A DNA stretch of 36,994 nucleotides from Bacteroidales bacterium (lineage in GTDB: Bacteria; Bacteroidota; Bacteroidia; Bacteroidales; WCHB1-69), in contig JAQVNO010000007.1 in assembly GCA_028703095.1 (NCBI GenBank), forward strand, positions 1 through 36,994, in the 5' to 3' direction. Positions 8,121 through 14,846 of this stretch are shown here, piece by piece. The notes under the pieces are model-generated. The model did no database searches. It saw only the letters and a list, made by a program, of their open reading frames with translations, and was not told the DNA's origin. The translations under genes were made by a program, and so were the position numbers. How positions within the stretch are numbered: the stretch's first letter is position 1; the number at the start of each line of letters is the position of its first letter.

Positions 8121-9262
8121 AATGTTAGTATTTCCAATACTTTTTCAGGAGTAACGCTTTTATTTTCTCCGAGTATGGTGTTTCTTTCCCGAAAACGCTT
8201 AACGATTTCATTAATAATATTTTCTTCTATACCATATTCATGTAGTTTGGTTTTGATTCCCAATGTGTGGAAAAAAGCTTCTGTTTTAGCAATGACTTCA
8301 GATATTATAAGATTTTCATTTTCATCAGAGATAAGCCAAACTCTTTTGGCATATTGTAGTAATTTATCTTTCTTTTCATCGCGCATAATCTGCATAAGAG
8401 CAGGGAAAACAACAGCTAAACTACAACCGTGTGTCAAGCCGCTCAATGCAGTAATTTCATGACCTATCATATGTGTTGCCCAATCTTGTTTTACTCCCAT
8501 TCCCAGAAAGCCATTTAATCCCATGGTGGCTGTCAGCATAAAGTTGGACATGCTTTCATAGTCTTGATGATTTTTCATTAATCTCGGCGCTAATTCAATA
8601 AGGGTAATCAATAAGCCTTCCGCGAATCTATCCATTACCATGGATTGTTTTGTTTTTGTAAGATATTGTTCCATAATATGTATGAATGTATCTGCTATGC
8701 CGGCTGCTATTTGATGTTTCGGTAATGAATAACAAGTTTCAGGATCTAATATTGAAAAAACAGGATAGATTAGGGGATGATGGAAAGCATATTTTTCCAA
8801 AGTTGTTTTTCTGGATATAACAGCCCCTCCATTCATTTCCGAACCTGTTGCAGGTAATGTTAACACTGAAGCTAATGGAATAGTCTTTTTAATTTTACGA
8901 TCGTCAATTACTATTTCCCATGGGTCATTCTCATAAGGAATGGCTGAGGCAATAAATTTTGTTCCGTCTAAAACCGACCCGCCACCAACAGCTAAAAGAA
9001 AATCAATATTATTGGCTCGTGCTTGATTTACTGCCTCCATCAGTGTTTCGTAGGTTGGATTGGGCTCAATACCCCAAAATTCAAAACAGGTATGATTTTT
9101 AAGAGCATCAATTACTTGTTGATATACTCCATTTGTTTTGACACTTCCTCCTCCAAAGGTTATTAATATTTTTTTGTCAATCGGAATTTCTTTTTGTAAT
9201 TGTGTAATACTACCTTTTCCAAAGATAAGTTTTGTGGGATTTTTAAAAGAAAAATTATACAT
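8111..9262 (-). CDS. yqhD: YqhD-type NADPH-dependent alcohol dehydrogenase / aldehyde reductase
   Basis: This 383-residue protein is collinear with E. coli YqhD, an iron-containing-family enzyme that reduces short and reactive aldehydes with NADPH. Recognisable blocks are LIFGKGSI, GGGSVKTNGVYQQV (nucleotide binding, residues 37-50), GIEPNPTYETL, LAVGGGSVLDGTKFIA, TLPATGSEMN, DRFAEG and QDWATHMIGHE. The four metal ligands fall at D191, H195, H264 and H278, each three residues below the E. coli positions. The enzyme is cytosolic and probably protects against aldehydes such as those from lipid peroxidation or sugar breakdown. It has its own promoter (box at 9318-9326) divergent from the cupin unit and overlaps the following hydrolase gene. 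BdhA-type butanol dehydrogenase is the close alternative; YqhD fits better over the whole length. Confidence 0.93.
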   Translation of the reverse strand: MYNFSFKNPTKLIFGKGSITQLQKEIPIDKKILITFGGGSVKTNGVYQQVIDALKNHTCFEFWGIEPNPTYETLMEAVNQARANNIDFLLAVGGGSVLDGTKFIASAIPYENDPWEIVIDDRKIKKTIPLASVLTLPATGSEMNGGAVISRKTTLEKYAFHHPLIYPVFSILDPETCYSLPKHQIAAGIADTFIHIMEQYLTKTKQSMVMDRFAEGLLITLIELAPRLMKNHQDYESMSNFMLTATMGLNGFLGMGVKQDWATHMIGHEITALSGLTHGCSLAVVFPALMQIMRDEKKDKLLQYAKRVWLISDENENLIISEVIAKTEAFFHTLGIKTKLHEYGIEENIINEIVKRFRERNTILGENKSVTPEKVLEILTLCK

Positions 9263-9317
9263 AGTTATTTGTTAATCTTTTATTTTATTTTATTTTAAAT
9301 GTGATGCAATCGTTTAT

Positions 9318-9326
9318 GCAAAGATA
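9318..9326 (-). promoter_or_regulatory. -7 promoter box for the yqhD unit (TATCTTTGC on minus strand)
   Basis: GCAAAGATA on the plus strand reads TATCTTTGC on the minus strand, a full TAnnTTTG match plus C. The expected start is near 9315, with a leader of about 53 nt. It is identical in sequence to the opposed box for the cupin unit. Confidence 0.65.
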
Positions 9327-9334
9327 CAAGAAAA

Positions 9335-9350
9335 TATTCAATATTGAATA
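9335..9350. promoter_or_regulatory. 16-bp perfect palindrome, candidate operator
   Basis: TATTCAATATTGAATA is its own reverse complement. It sits just upstream of the yqhD -7 box, over the -15 to -33 zone, where a bound dimeric regulator would control RNA polymerase access. AT-rich DNA gives such palindromes by chance, though 16 bp perfect is rare; function is inferred from length and position. Confidence 0.4.
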
Positions 9351-9370
9351 GTATTATTATAAGTGAATAA

Positions 9371-9386
9371 AAATACACATGTATTT
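9371..9386. promoter_or_regulatory. Inverted repeat upstream of cupin promoter
   Basis: Arms AAATAC (9371-9376) and GTATTT (9381-9386) flank a 4-nt centre ACAT. The right arm overlaps the expected -33 position of the cupin promoter (TTTC at 9383-9386). It may be a regulator site distinct from the palindrome serving yqhD. Six-base arms are weak evidence alone. Confidence 0.3.
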
Positions 9387-9403
9387 CATGTAAAAAAAAC
9401 GTA

Positions 9404-9412
9404 TATCTTTGC
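9404..9412 (+). promoter_or_regulatory. -7 promoter box for the cupin-ccsBA unit (TATCTTTGC)
   Basis: Full TAnnTTTG match plus C with TTTC 17 bases upstream as a partial -33 element. The predicted start near 9415 gives a leader of about 27 nt to the ATG at 9442. It excludes a TTG start at 9409, which lies inside the box. Confidence 0.65.
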
Positions 9413-9441
9413 ACATACTAATTATAAATAATAATACATTG

Positions 9442-9774
9442 ATGAAATCAAATGAGTTTGAAAAAGGAAAGAAATTTACTTTTAATTCAAGTATCGCCTA
9501 TGCAGATAAAGCGGTTATCAGTAAACATATTCTAAAAAAGGAGATAGGAAATATTACCCTTTTTTCTTTTGATAAAGATGAAGGCTTAAGTGAACACACA
9601 GCTCCCTTTGATGCTTTGGTTTATATTTCTGAAGGCAAAGCTGACATTAGATTAAATGGGCAATCGCATATATTAGAAACCGGTGAATTCATTATCATGC
9701 CTGCAAATTTCCCCCATGCATTAACAGCTATTGAAAAATTTAAAATGGTGTTGGTGATGATAAAAAGTGAATAA
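9442..9774 (+). CDS. Small cupin-domain protein
   Basis: The ATG at 9442 is chosen because an in-frame upstream TTG (9409) falls in the promoter box. The 110-residue product is a single cupin barrel. Motif 1 keeps E51-H52 and the closing G65 (D-A-L-V-Y-I-S-E-G) but has A54 where many cupins have a second histidine; motif 2 has G81-E-F-I-I-M-P87 and H92. Metal binding through H52 and H92 is plausible. No signal peptide is seen. It is first in a unit with ccsB and ccsA, and its stop is the only stop between it and ccsB in the same frame. Small cupins of this kind are common in anaerobic Bacteroidetes, but no defined activity is known to me; a sensor or small-molecule-binding role is conjecture. 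Confidence 0.85.
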   Translation: MKSNEFEKGKKFTFNSSIAYADKAVISKHILKKEIGNITLFSFDKDEGLSEHTAPFDALVYISEGKADIRLNGQSHILETGEFIIMPANFPHALTAIEKFKMVLVMIKSE

Positions 9775-9804
9775 ATAAATTTTGCCGATTTAAAAAAGAT
9801 AAAG

Positions 9805-10665
9805 GTGATAAAGTTTAAAATATATAACAAATCAATAATCACATTAGGAATTGGATTATTTCTTGTAATCGCTTTGAGTTTTATCAGTATCAATACTAAT
9901 GCATTTGCTTTTCCGGTGAATGTGTTTTTATTAATGCTTCTTGTTTATTTTTCTTTTGTTGCCGGACGATTATCGGAACGTTTTAGATTTTTTTCTAGTG
10001 GTAAAACGGCATTATTAGTAAGTGTTTATATTATTGTTTTACTGATATTACATTGGTTTTTTTATCATCGTAAAAATTTTTCGGATAGTCTATTTCCAGA
10101 TTCTCTATATGATTTTTCTACATCAGCATTGTTTGTGATATCGTGGTTGTTTTTTTTATTTGTTTTAGGAGCTGTTATAGTGCGTAGGTTTACCATAGTT
10201 AAGAAAAATAACGTTTTGTTTTTGTTAAATCATGTCGGATTATGGGTAGCTTTGTCTGCCGGTTTTTTGGGAAGAGCGGATTTGTATACGATGCAAACAA
10301 TAGTTAATAAAGAATATGTGATTTTTCAAGCATATACTGAGGATAATCAAAAAATGAATCTCCCTTTTTCTTTAGGATTACAAGAAATACGGAAGGAACA
10401 TTATTCTTCGGGAGAGATAAAAACTGTTGAAGCAGATTTAATTATAAAAGACAGGCAGTATGAAAAGAATGTGTCTGTTTCCGTCAATTATCCATATCGT
10501 TATAAAGGCTATGATGTTTATTTGATGAATGCCGGAGTGAACGCTGCTAAACTACAAATTGTTTATGATCCATGGCGTTATATAGTTTTACTTGGAATTG
10601 CAATAATGTTTGCTGGAGCCATAGGTGCTTTTTTTACGGGTTTTAAACAATCAGTCTTAAAATGA
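9805..10665 (+). CDS. ccsB: ResB/CcsB-like cytochrome c biogenesis protein
   Basis: System II cytochrome c maturation uses a CcsB (ResB) and CcsA pair to bring haem across the membrane and join it to apocytochrome. This 286-residue protein has four hydrophobic segments (about 10-30, 37-56, 68-88 and 107-127), a fifth with LLNHVGLWVAL (about 138-155), a long soluble region with alternating strands (K-G-Y-D-V-Y-L-M-N-A-G, then V-Y-D-P-W-R) and a last membrane span (about 256-278), matching the ResB plan of Bacteroidetes. Histidines at H83, H88 and H143 lie at membrane borders where haem ligands occur. The start is GTG at 9805; the next in-frame methionine would remove two spans. It overlaps ccsA by 4 bases (ATGA), a strong sign of coupled translation. 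Confidence 0.85.
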   Translation: MIKFKIYNKSIITLGIGLFLVIALSFISINTNAFAFPVNVFLLMLLVYFSFVAGRLSERFRFFSSGKTALLVSVYIIVLLILHWFFYHRKNFSDSLFPDSLYDFSTSALFVISWLFFLFVLGAVIVRRFTIVKKNNVLFLLNHVGLWVALSAGFLGRADLYTMQTIVNKEYVIFQAYTEDNQKMNLPFSLGLQEIRKEHYSSGEIKTVEADLIIKDRQYEKNVSVSVNYPYRYKGYDVYLMNAGVNAAKLQIVYDPWRYIVLLGIAIMFAGAIGAFFTGFKQSVLK

Positions 10666-11447
10666 TAACTTGGGATAATTTTTATGTGTTTGTATTATTA
10701 ATTTCTATCTGTTGGGGGCTTGCTTCTTTTCTTGCTTTGGTGAAAAATCAATCCATATTATTTTTTCGCCTGCTCGTAGGTCTGCAGCTTTTGGGAATCC
10801 TTATCTTGTCATTTTTTATTATTGGGTTAAGTTATCGTCTGCAAAGACCACCTATGCAGACAACGGGTGAAATACGATTGTGGTATGTGTTGTTTTTGTC
10901 AATAGTTGGTATTGTTACTTATCTACGATGGCGTTACCGTTGGATATTGCTTTTTACGACGATAATGTCGATAGTGTTTATGTGTTTGAATATAGTGAAG
11001 CCGGAACTTCATAATCAAAATTTAATGCCTGCATTGCAAAGTGTATGGTTTGTTCCTCATGTAATTATTTACATGTTTTCTTATTCTTTGTTGGGCTGTT
11101 CTTTTATTATTGCTTTGGTAGGTTTAATCAAACAAAATTTTAGTTATTTAAAAGCTTGTGATAATATTGTCAATACCGGATTATCCCTTTTTTTTATTGC
11201 TATGTTGATAGGAGCTGTGTGGGCAAAAGAAGCTTGGGGGCATTACTGGACTTGGGATGCAAAAGAAATTTGGGCAGCCATAACAAGCTTGATGTATTTG
11301 CTGTATTTACATTTCAGAACATTTCAACACAAAAGACATTTAATTTCTTATCTTTTGTTGATTTTTGCTTTTTTCGCTTTACAAATGTGTTGGTACGGAG
11401 TAAATTATTTTCCTTCGTTAAGGGAGAGTTTACATTCTTATGTTTGA
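10662..11447 (+). CDS. ccsA: CcsA haem-handling protein, cytochrome c assembly (system II)
   Basis: This 261-residue integral membrane protein of the CcmC/CcmF/CcsA haem-handling family carries the tryptophan-rich WWD motif W-G-H-Y-W-T-W-D at residues 192-199, followed by A-K-E-I-W-A. Flanking histidines H133 (in V-P-H-V) and H258 (near the C-terminus, L-H-S-Y) fit the conserved external haem ligands. About eight membrane segments are visible. With CcsB it forms the cytochrome c synthetase that attaches haem to CXXCH motifs in the periplasm. In many Bacteroidetes the pair sits behind nrfHA; no cytochrome gene is present here. The last 10 bases overlap the 3' end of the opposite-strand coaE. 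Confidence 0.92.
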   Translation: MITWDNFYVFVLLISICWGLASFLALVKNQSILFFRLLVGLQLLGILILSFFIIGLSYRLQRPPMQTTGEIRLWYVLFLSIVGIVTYLRWRYRWILLFTTIMSIVFMCLNIVKPELHNQNLMPALQSVWFVPHVIIYMFSYSLLGCSFIIALVGLIKQNFSYLKACDNIVNTGLSLFFIAMLIGAVWAKEAWGHYWTWDAKEIWAAITSLMYLLYLHFRTFQHKRHLISYLLLIFAFFALQMCWYGVNYFPSLRESLHSYV

Positions 11448-12025
11448 TTTGACAAGCTAAGTAATTGATTGTGAATTTTTAGTACTTGGGGTATTTCCAA
11501 TTCCTGCTCATTGCTGAAAATGATATAATCGTAAGGATGAGTTTCTGTTTTTTGTTTTGATAAACGTTCTAAAACAGCTTGATGGGTAGTATTGTCTCTT
11601 TTCATAACTCGCTTGATAGCAATTTCTTCCGGACAATCAACATAAATTATTTTTGAAAATAAAGAAGCTATTCTACATTGATAAATAATAGCCGATTCAA
11701 AAAGCACATAAGGAAAATCATTTTTTTCTTTATACCATGCATCGAAATCTTTTATCACCAAGGGGTGAATAATGCAGTTCAACTGTTCTAACTTATCCTC
11801 GTCGTTAAAAACAATGGAAGCTAATGCTCTTTTATCAATTTTTTTGTCAATATCGAGTATGCCTTTGCCAAATTTATCACAAAGGGTTTTAATGATTTCA
11901 GGATAATTATAAAATTTCTTAGCTTCTGTATCACTATAATAAACAGGGATGTCGATGCTTTCAAAAATGCGGCATATAGTACTTTTTCCACTTCCGATTT
12001 TTCCGGTAATACCTATTTTTAGCAT
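11438..12025 (-). CDS. coaE: Dephospho-CoA kinase
   Basis: CoaE phosphorylates the 3'-hydroxyl of dephospho-CoA with ATP, the last step of coenzyme A synthesis. The 195-residue product has the P-loop G-K-I-G-S-G-K-S-T at residues 8-16, the D/S-D-x-E-A acceptor region (Y-S-D-T-E-A-K), H-P-L-V for the CoA-binding lid and R-x-x-x-R-D (K-R-V-M-K-R-D) followed by ERLSKQ. Length and order are normal for the family. It begins 3 bases after the cca stop, so the two are one unit. Its stop codon lies within the coding end of ccsA on the other strand. Confidence 0.95.
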   Translation of the reverse strand: MLKIGITGKIGSGKSTICRIFESIDIPVYYSDTEAKKFYNYPEIIKTLCDKFGKGILDIDKKIDKRALASIVFNDEDKLEQLNCIIHPLVIKDFDAWYKEKNDFPYVLFESAIIYQCRIASLFSKIIYVDCPEEIAIKRVMKRDNTTHQAVLERLSKQKTETHPYDYIIFSNEQELEIPQVLKIHNQLLSLSNQT

Positions 12026-12028
12026 GAT

Positions 12029-13453
12029 TTAGTTAATATGTGTTAATCCTATTTTTTTTGCTTCTTGGAGCATGAATTGGTATGCAGCATCGTATTCATT
12101 GGGAATAATGCCGTCCAGAATGGCTTCACGTATGGCATTTTTTATAAGGCCTACTTCTTTACTGGGAGACAAATGAAATAAATTCATGATTAATTCCCCT
12201 GAAATTGGAGGTTGGAAATTACGAATGTTATCTTTTTCTTCAATTTCTTTTAATTTCAAACGCACTATTTCAAAATTTCTAAGTAGACGTTTTACTTTTT
12301 TTTCATTTTTTGATGTAACATCTGCTTCACAAAGCAGCATCAAATCATCGATATCATCCCCGGCATCAAAAAGTAATCGTCTAATGGCAGAGTCTGTTAC
12401 GGTCTCTTCTATCAACGCGATAGGACGTAAATGCAAATAGACTAATTTTTTCACATAATCCATTTTTTCATTTAATGGCAAACGTAATTCGCGGAAAATT
12501 TTAGGAACCATTTTAGCACCTACCAATTCATGTTGATGAAATGTCCATCCGTAATTTTCAACGTAGCGTTTTGTTTTGGTTTTTCCGATATCGTGTAAAA
12601 GTGCAGCCCAACATAGCCATACATTTGTAGAGAGGGATGCTATTTTATCAACAACTTCCAGGGTATGGTAAAAATTATCTTTATGTCCATTCCCATTAAT
12701 TATCTCAACACCTTGCATTGCAGATACCCAAGGGAGTATTAGAGGCAAAACATCCATTACTTCTAAAAGCTGTAGTCCGAGAGAGGGTTTTTTGCACAAA
12801 AGAATTTTGTTCAATTCATCTACAATGCGTTCTTTCGATACAATTGCGATACGAAATGCTTGTTTTTTTATGGAAAATAAAGTGTTTTGATCAATGGAAA
12901 AATTCAATTGCGTTGCAAAACGTATGGCACGCATAATTCGTAAAGGGTCATCGGAGAAAGTAATGTCTGGGTCTAATGGAGTGCGGATAATTTTATTATG
13001 TATGTCATTCAGCCCATTAAAAGGATCAATAAGCATACCGTAATCATGTTTGGACAATGAAATAGCCATTGCGTTAATGGTAAAATCTCTTCGGTTTTGG
13101 TCGTCTTGTAAACTTCCCGTTTCAACAATGGGATTACGCGAATCTTTCATATAGGATTCTTTGCGAGCACCAACAAATTCAATATTCATGCCTTTGTAAT
13201 GAAACATAGCTGTACCATAGGTTTTAAAAATGGCTATATTTTTATCGGGAATGTTTATTTTTTTTGCAACAGTTTTCGCAAAATCAATACCGTTTCCAAT
13301 AGAAACAATATCAATATCCTTACTGTCTCTTTTTAAAAAATAATCTCTTACAAATCCACCAACAACATAAGAATCAATGTTTAATTCTTTACTGCATGCA
13401 TGAATTATTTGGAAAATTTCATATGTTAGAATTGCTGATAAATTTTGCTTCAT
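12029..13453 (-). CDS. cca: CCA tRNA nucleotidyltransferase with HD domain
   Basis: The enzyme adds or repairs the 3' CCA end of tRNAs. The 474-residue protein has the class II nucleotidyltransferase head with V-G-G-F-V-R-D (31-37), catalytic D46 and D48 (K-D-I-D-I-V), and R-R-D-F-T-I-N-A-M (from 121), then the R-A-I-R-F helix region and an HD domain with H-D-I-G-K (287-291). The longest frame would begin at an ATG ending at 13471, but that ATG is upstream of a -7 promoter box that reads directly into the ATG at 13453, so the shorter start is used. HD-containing CCA enzymes often have phosphohydrolase activity as well; a poly(A) polymerase role cannot be fully excluded but is less likely in this phylum. 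Confidence 0.93.
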   Translation of the reverse strand: MKQNLSAILTYEIFQIIHACSKELNIDSYVVGGFVRDYFLKRDSKDIDIVSIGNGIDFAKTVAKKINIPDKNIAIFKTYGTAMFHYKGMNIEFVGARKESYMKDSRNPIVETGSLQDDQNRRDFTINAMAISLSKHDYGMLIDPFNGLNDIHNKIIRTPLDPDITFSDDPLRIMRAIRFATQLNFSIDQNTLFSIKKQAFRIAIVSKERIVDELNKILLCKKPSLGLQLLEVMDVLPLILPWVSAMQGVEIINGNGHKDNFYHTLEVVDKIASLSTNVWLCWAALLHDIGKTKTKRYVENYGWTFHQHELVGAKMVPKIFRELRLPLNEKMDYVKKLVYLHLRPIALIEETVTDSAIRRLLFDAGDDIDDLMLLCEADVTSKNEKKVKRLLRNFEIVRLKLKEIEEKDNIRNFQPPISGELIMNLFHLSPSKEVGLIKNAIREAILDGIIPNEYDAAYQFMLQEAKKIGLTHIN

Positions 13454-13459
13454 AATTTT

Positions 13460-13468
13460 GCAAAAGTA
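13460..13468 (-). promoter_or_regulatory. -7 promoter box for cca-coaE (TACTTTTGC on minus strand)
   Basis: TACTTTTGC on the minus strand is a full TAnnTTTG match. By the usual Bacteroidetes spacing, transcription would start near 13457, only about 4 nt before the ATG at 13453, so the mRNA would be almost leaderless. The upstream ATG at 13469-13471 would not be transcribed. Confidence 0.6.
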
Positions 13469-13471
13469 CAT

Positions 13472-13842
13472 TTTTTTAATTTCGGTTATGTAATATTCAT
13501 TTTTTTATTGTAAGTTTCATTCGATTCAAATGCGTATATAAAACATCAAAAATATCATAAAAATTACAAAAGAAATTAGAAAATGATGCCAAAAAAAAAG
13601 GATTTTTTTAAAGGCTATTCTAAAAAATACAAAATTTAATTAAAAAAAACACACAAAAAATCAATAATAGTAATTGAAAAAGACTCGATTTAAAAGAAGA
13701 CATAGCTTGTTAAGAAATAGAAATACAGAAAGATATGGAAGTATTTTATTTTTATAATTCAAAGACGTGAAAGTTGAAAAAACGTATGTTTTTTTTTTAT
13801 GTAAAAGGTGATTAACAATTAGCTTAGCATTGAAAAAAGTTG
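13472..13842. other. AT-rich intergenic region between cca and the ribosomal superoperon
   Basis: About 370 bases with no credible gene. It holds many A and T runs and a weak hairpin (AAAAAAC 13777-13783 with GTTTTTT 13788-13794) followed by more Ts. On the minus strand a second possible -7 box, TATTTTTG (CAAAAATA on plus, near 13545), could serve cca. An open frame of 79 codons on the minus strand here is low-complexity F/N/K/L and is not called. No tRNA or riboswitch fold is recognisable. Confidence 0.5.
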
Positions 13843-13851
13843 TAAATTTGC
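13843..13851 (+). promoter_or_regulatory. -7 promoter box for the ribosomal superoperon (TAAATTTGC)
   Basis: Full TAnnTTTG match plus C. A near-consensus -33 element TTAG lies at 13819-13822 with 20-base spacing. Transcription would start near 13854, leaving a leader of about 64 nt before rpsL. It is the only promoter seen for the 33-gene unit, though internal promoters are not excluded. Confidence 0.7.
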
Positions 13852-13917
13852 AGTCCCTAAAAAAAAGGGTATTAAAATATATAAAAAAAATAAAATACAA
13901 GGAAAAATTAAATACAT

Positions 13918-14298
13918 ATGCCTACAATACAGCAGTTAGTAAGAAAAGGAAGAACTCAAATGAAGTATAAGAGCAAATCTCCTGCTTTGGATTCATGCCC
14001 ACAACGCCGCGGAGTTTGTGTAAGAGTTTATACCACAACGCCAAAAAAACCAAATTCGGCAATGAGAAAAGTTGCCAGAGTAAGGCTTACTAATCAAAAA
14101 GAAGTAAACGCTTATATACCCGGAGAAGGACATAACTTGCAAGAACACTCCATCGTGATGATAAGAGGAGGTAGAGTAAAAGATCTTCCCGGTGTTAGAT
14201 ATCATATTATCCGCGGAGCATTAGATACATCCGGAGTGGATGGCCGTCATCAACGACGCTCTAAATATGGAACTAAAAAACCAAAAAAAGATAAATAG
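13918..14298 (+). CDS. rpsL: Small ribosomal subunit protein S12
   Basis: S12 sits at the decoding centre of the 30S subunit and governs accuracy. The 126-residue sequence is typical, with T-T-P-K-K-P-N-S-A and the [13 protein letters not shown] loop. K43 and K88, the two usual sites of streptomycin-resistance substitutions, are both the wild-type lysines. D89, the residue methylthiolated by RimO in E. coli, is kept. First gene of the superoperon; C-terminus is lysine-rich. Confidence 0.99.
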   Translation: MPTIQQLVRKGRTQMKYKSKSPALDSCPQRRGVCVRVYTTTPKKPNSAMRKVARVRLTNQKEVNAYIPGEGHNLQEHSIVMIRGGRVKDLPGVRYHIIRGALDTSGVDGRHQRRSKYGTKKPKKDK

Positions 14299-14349
14299 TA
14301 ATATATTAATTAATGTATAGAAATATTCTTAAATAATAATAGCAATCGC

Positions 14350-14817
14350 ATGAGGAAAACTAAGCCTAAAAAAAGAATCATTTTACCGGATCCGAAATTT
14401 CAAGACCCGCAAATTACGAAGTTTGTAAATAACATAATGTTAAGTGGAAAAAAAAATGTTGCATTTGAAATATTTTACGATGCAATAGAAATAGTTTCCG
14501 AAAAAACAAAAGATGATGGTGTAACTGTGTGGAAACAGGCATTGACAAATGTAACTCCTTCGGTGGAAGTGAAAAGTAGAAGAATTGGTGGAGCGACCTT
14601 CCAAATACCTTCTGAAATTCGTCCTGAAAGAAAACAATCTGTTGGGATGAAAAATCTTATTAACTTTGCTCGCAAACGTCATGAAAAATCTATGAGTAAT
14701 AAATTAGCTGCAGAAATAATGGCAGCCTATAAAGAAGAAGGTGCTGCTTTTAAACGTAAAGAAGATATTCATAGAATGGCTGAAGCAAATAAAGCATTTT
14801 CACATTTCAGATTTTAA
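14350..14817 (+). CDS. rpsG: Small ribosomal subunit protein S7
   Basis: S7 nucleates assembly of the 30S head by binding the 3' major domain of 16S rRNA and lines the E-site. The 155 residues are the usual bacterial length; the recognisable segments are the early LPDPKFQDP, the beta-hairpin with G-G-A-T-F-Q-I-P and the end [12 protein letters not shown]. In E. coli S7 is the str-operon repressor; whether it does so here is not shown. 51 bases after rpsL. Confidence 0.99.
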   Translation: MRKTKPKKRIILPDPKFQDPQITKFVNNIMLSGKKNVAFEIFYDAIEIVSEKTKDDGVTVWKQALTNVTPSVEVKSRRIGGATFQIPSEIRPERKQSVGMKNLINFARKRHEKSMSNKLAAEIMAAYKEEGAAFKRKEDIHRMAEANKAFSHFRF

Positions 14818-14846
14818 TATAAAAATAAAAATAAGGTATAATAGAA

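Noticed and set aside
8115-8462. 115-codon open frame opposite yqhD
   Set aside because: Antisense shadow of a well-conserved enzyme; no independent features.
9409-9441. N-terminal extension of the cupin from TTG at 9409
   Set aside because: The codon lies within the -7 box; the ATG at 9442 agrees with cupin domain length.
13777-13798. Terminator AAAAAAC-GTAT-GTTTTTT followed by Ts
   Set aside because: Only one G-C pair and no gene ending upstream on that strand; probably a product of A/T runs.
13854-13873. CCCT-A7-AGGG hairpin in the rpsL leader
   Set aside because: Four-base stem with an all-A loop; too weak for an autoregulatory structure.
13661-13900. 79-codon open frame on the minus strand upstream of rpsL
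   Set aside because: Low-complexity F/N/K/L/Y composition from A/T runs, it covers the superoperon promoter, and it has no family features.
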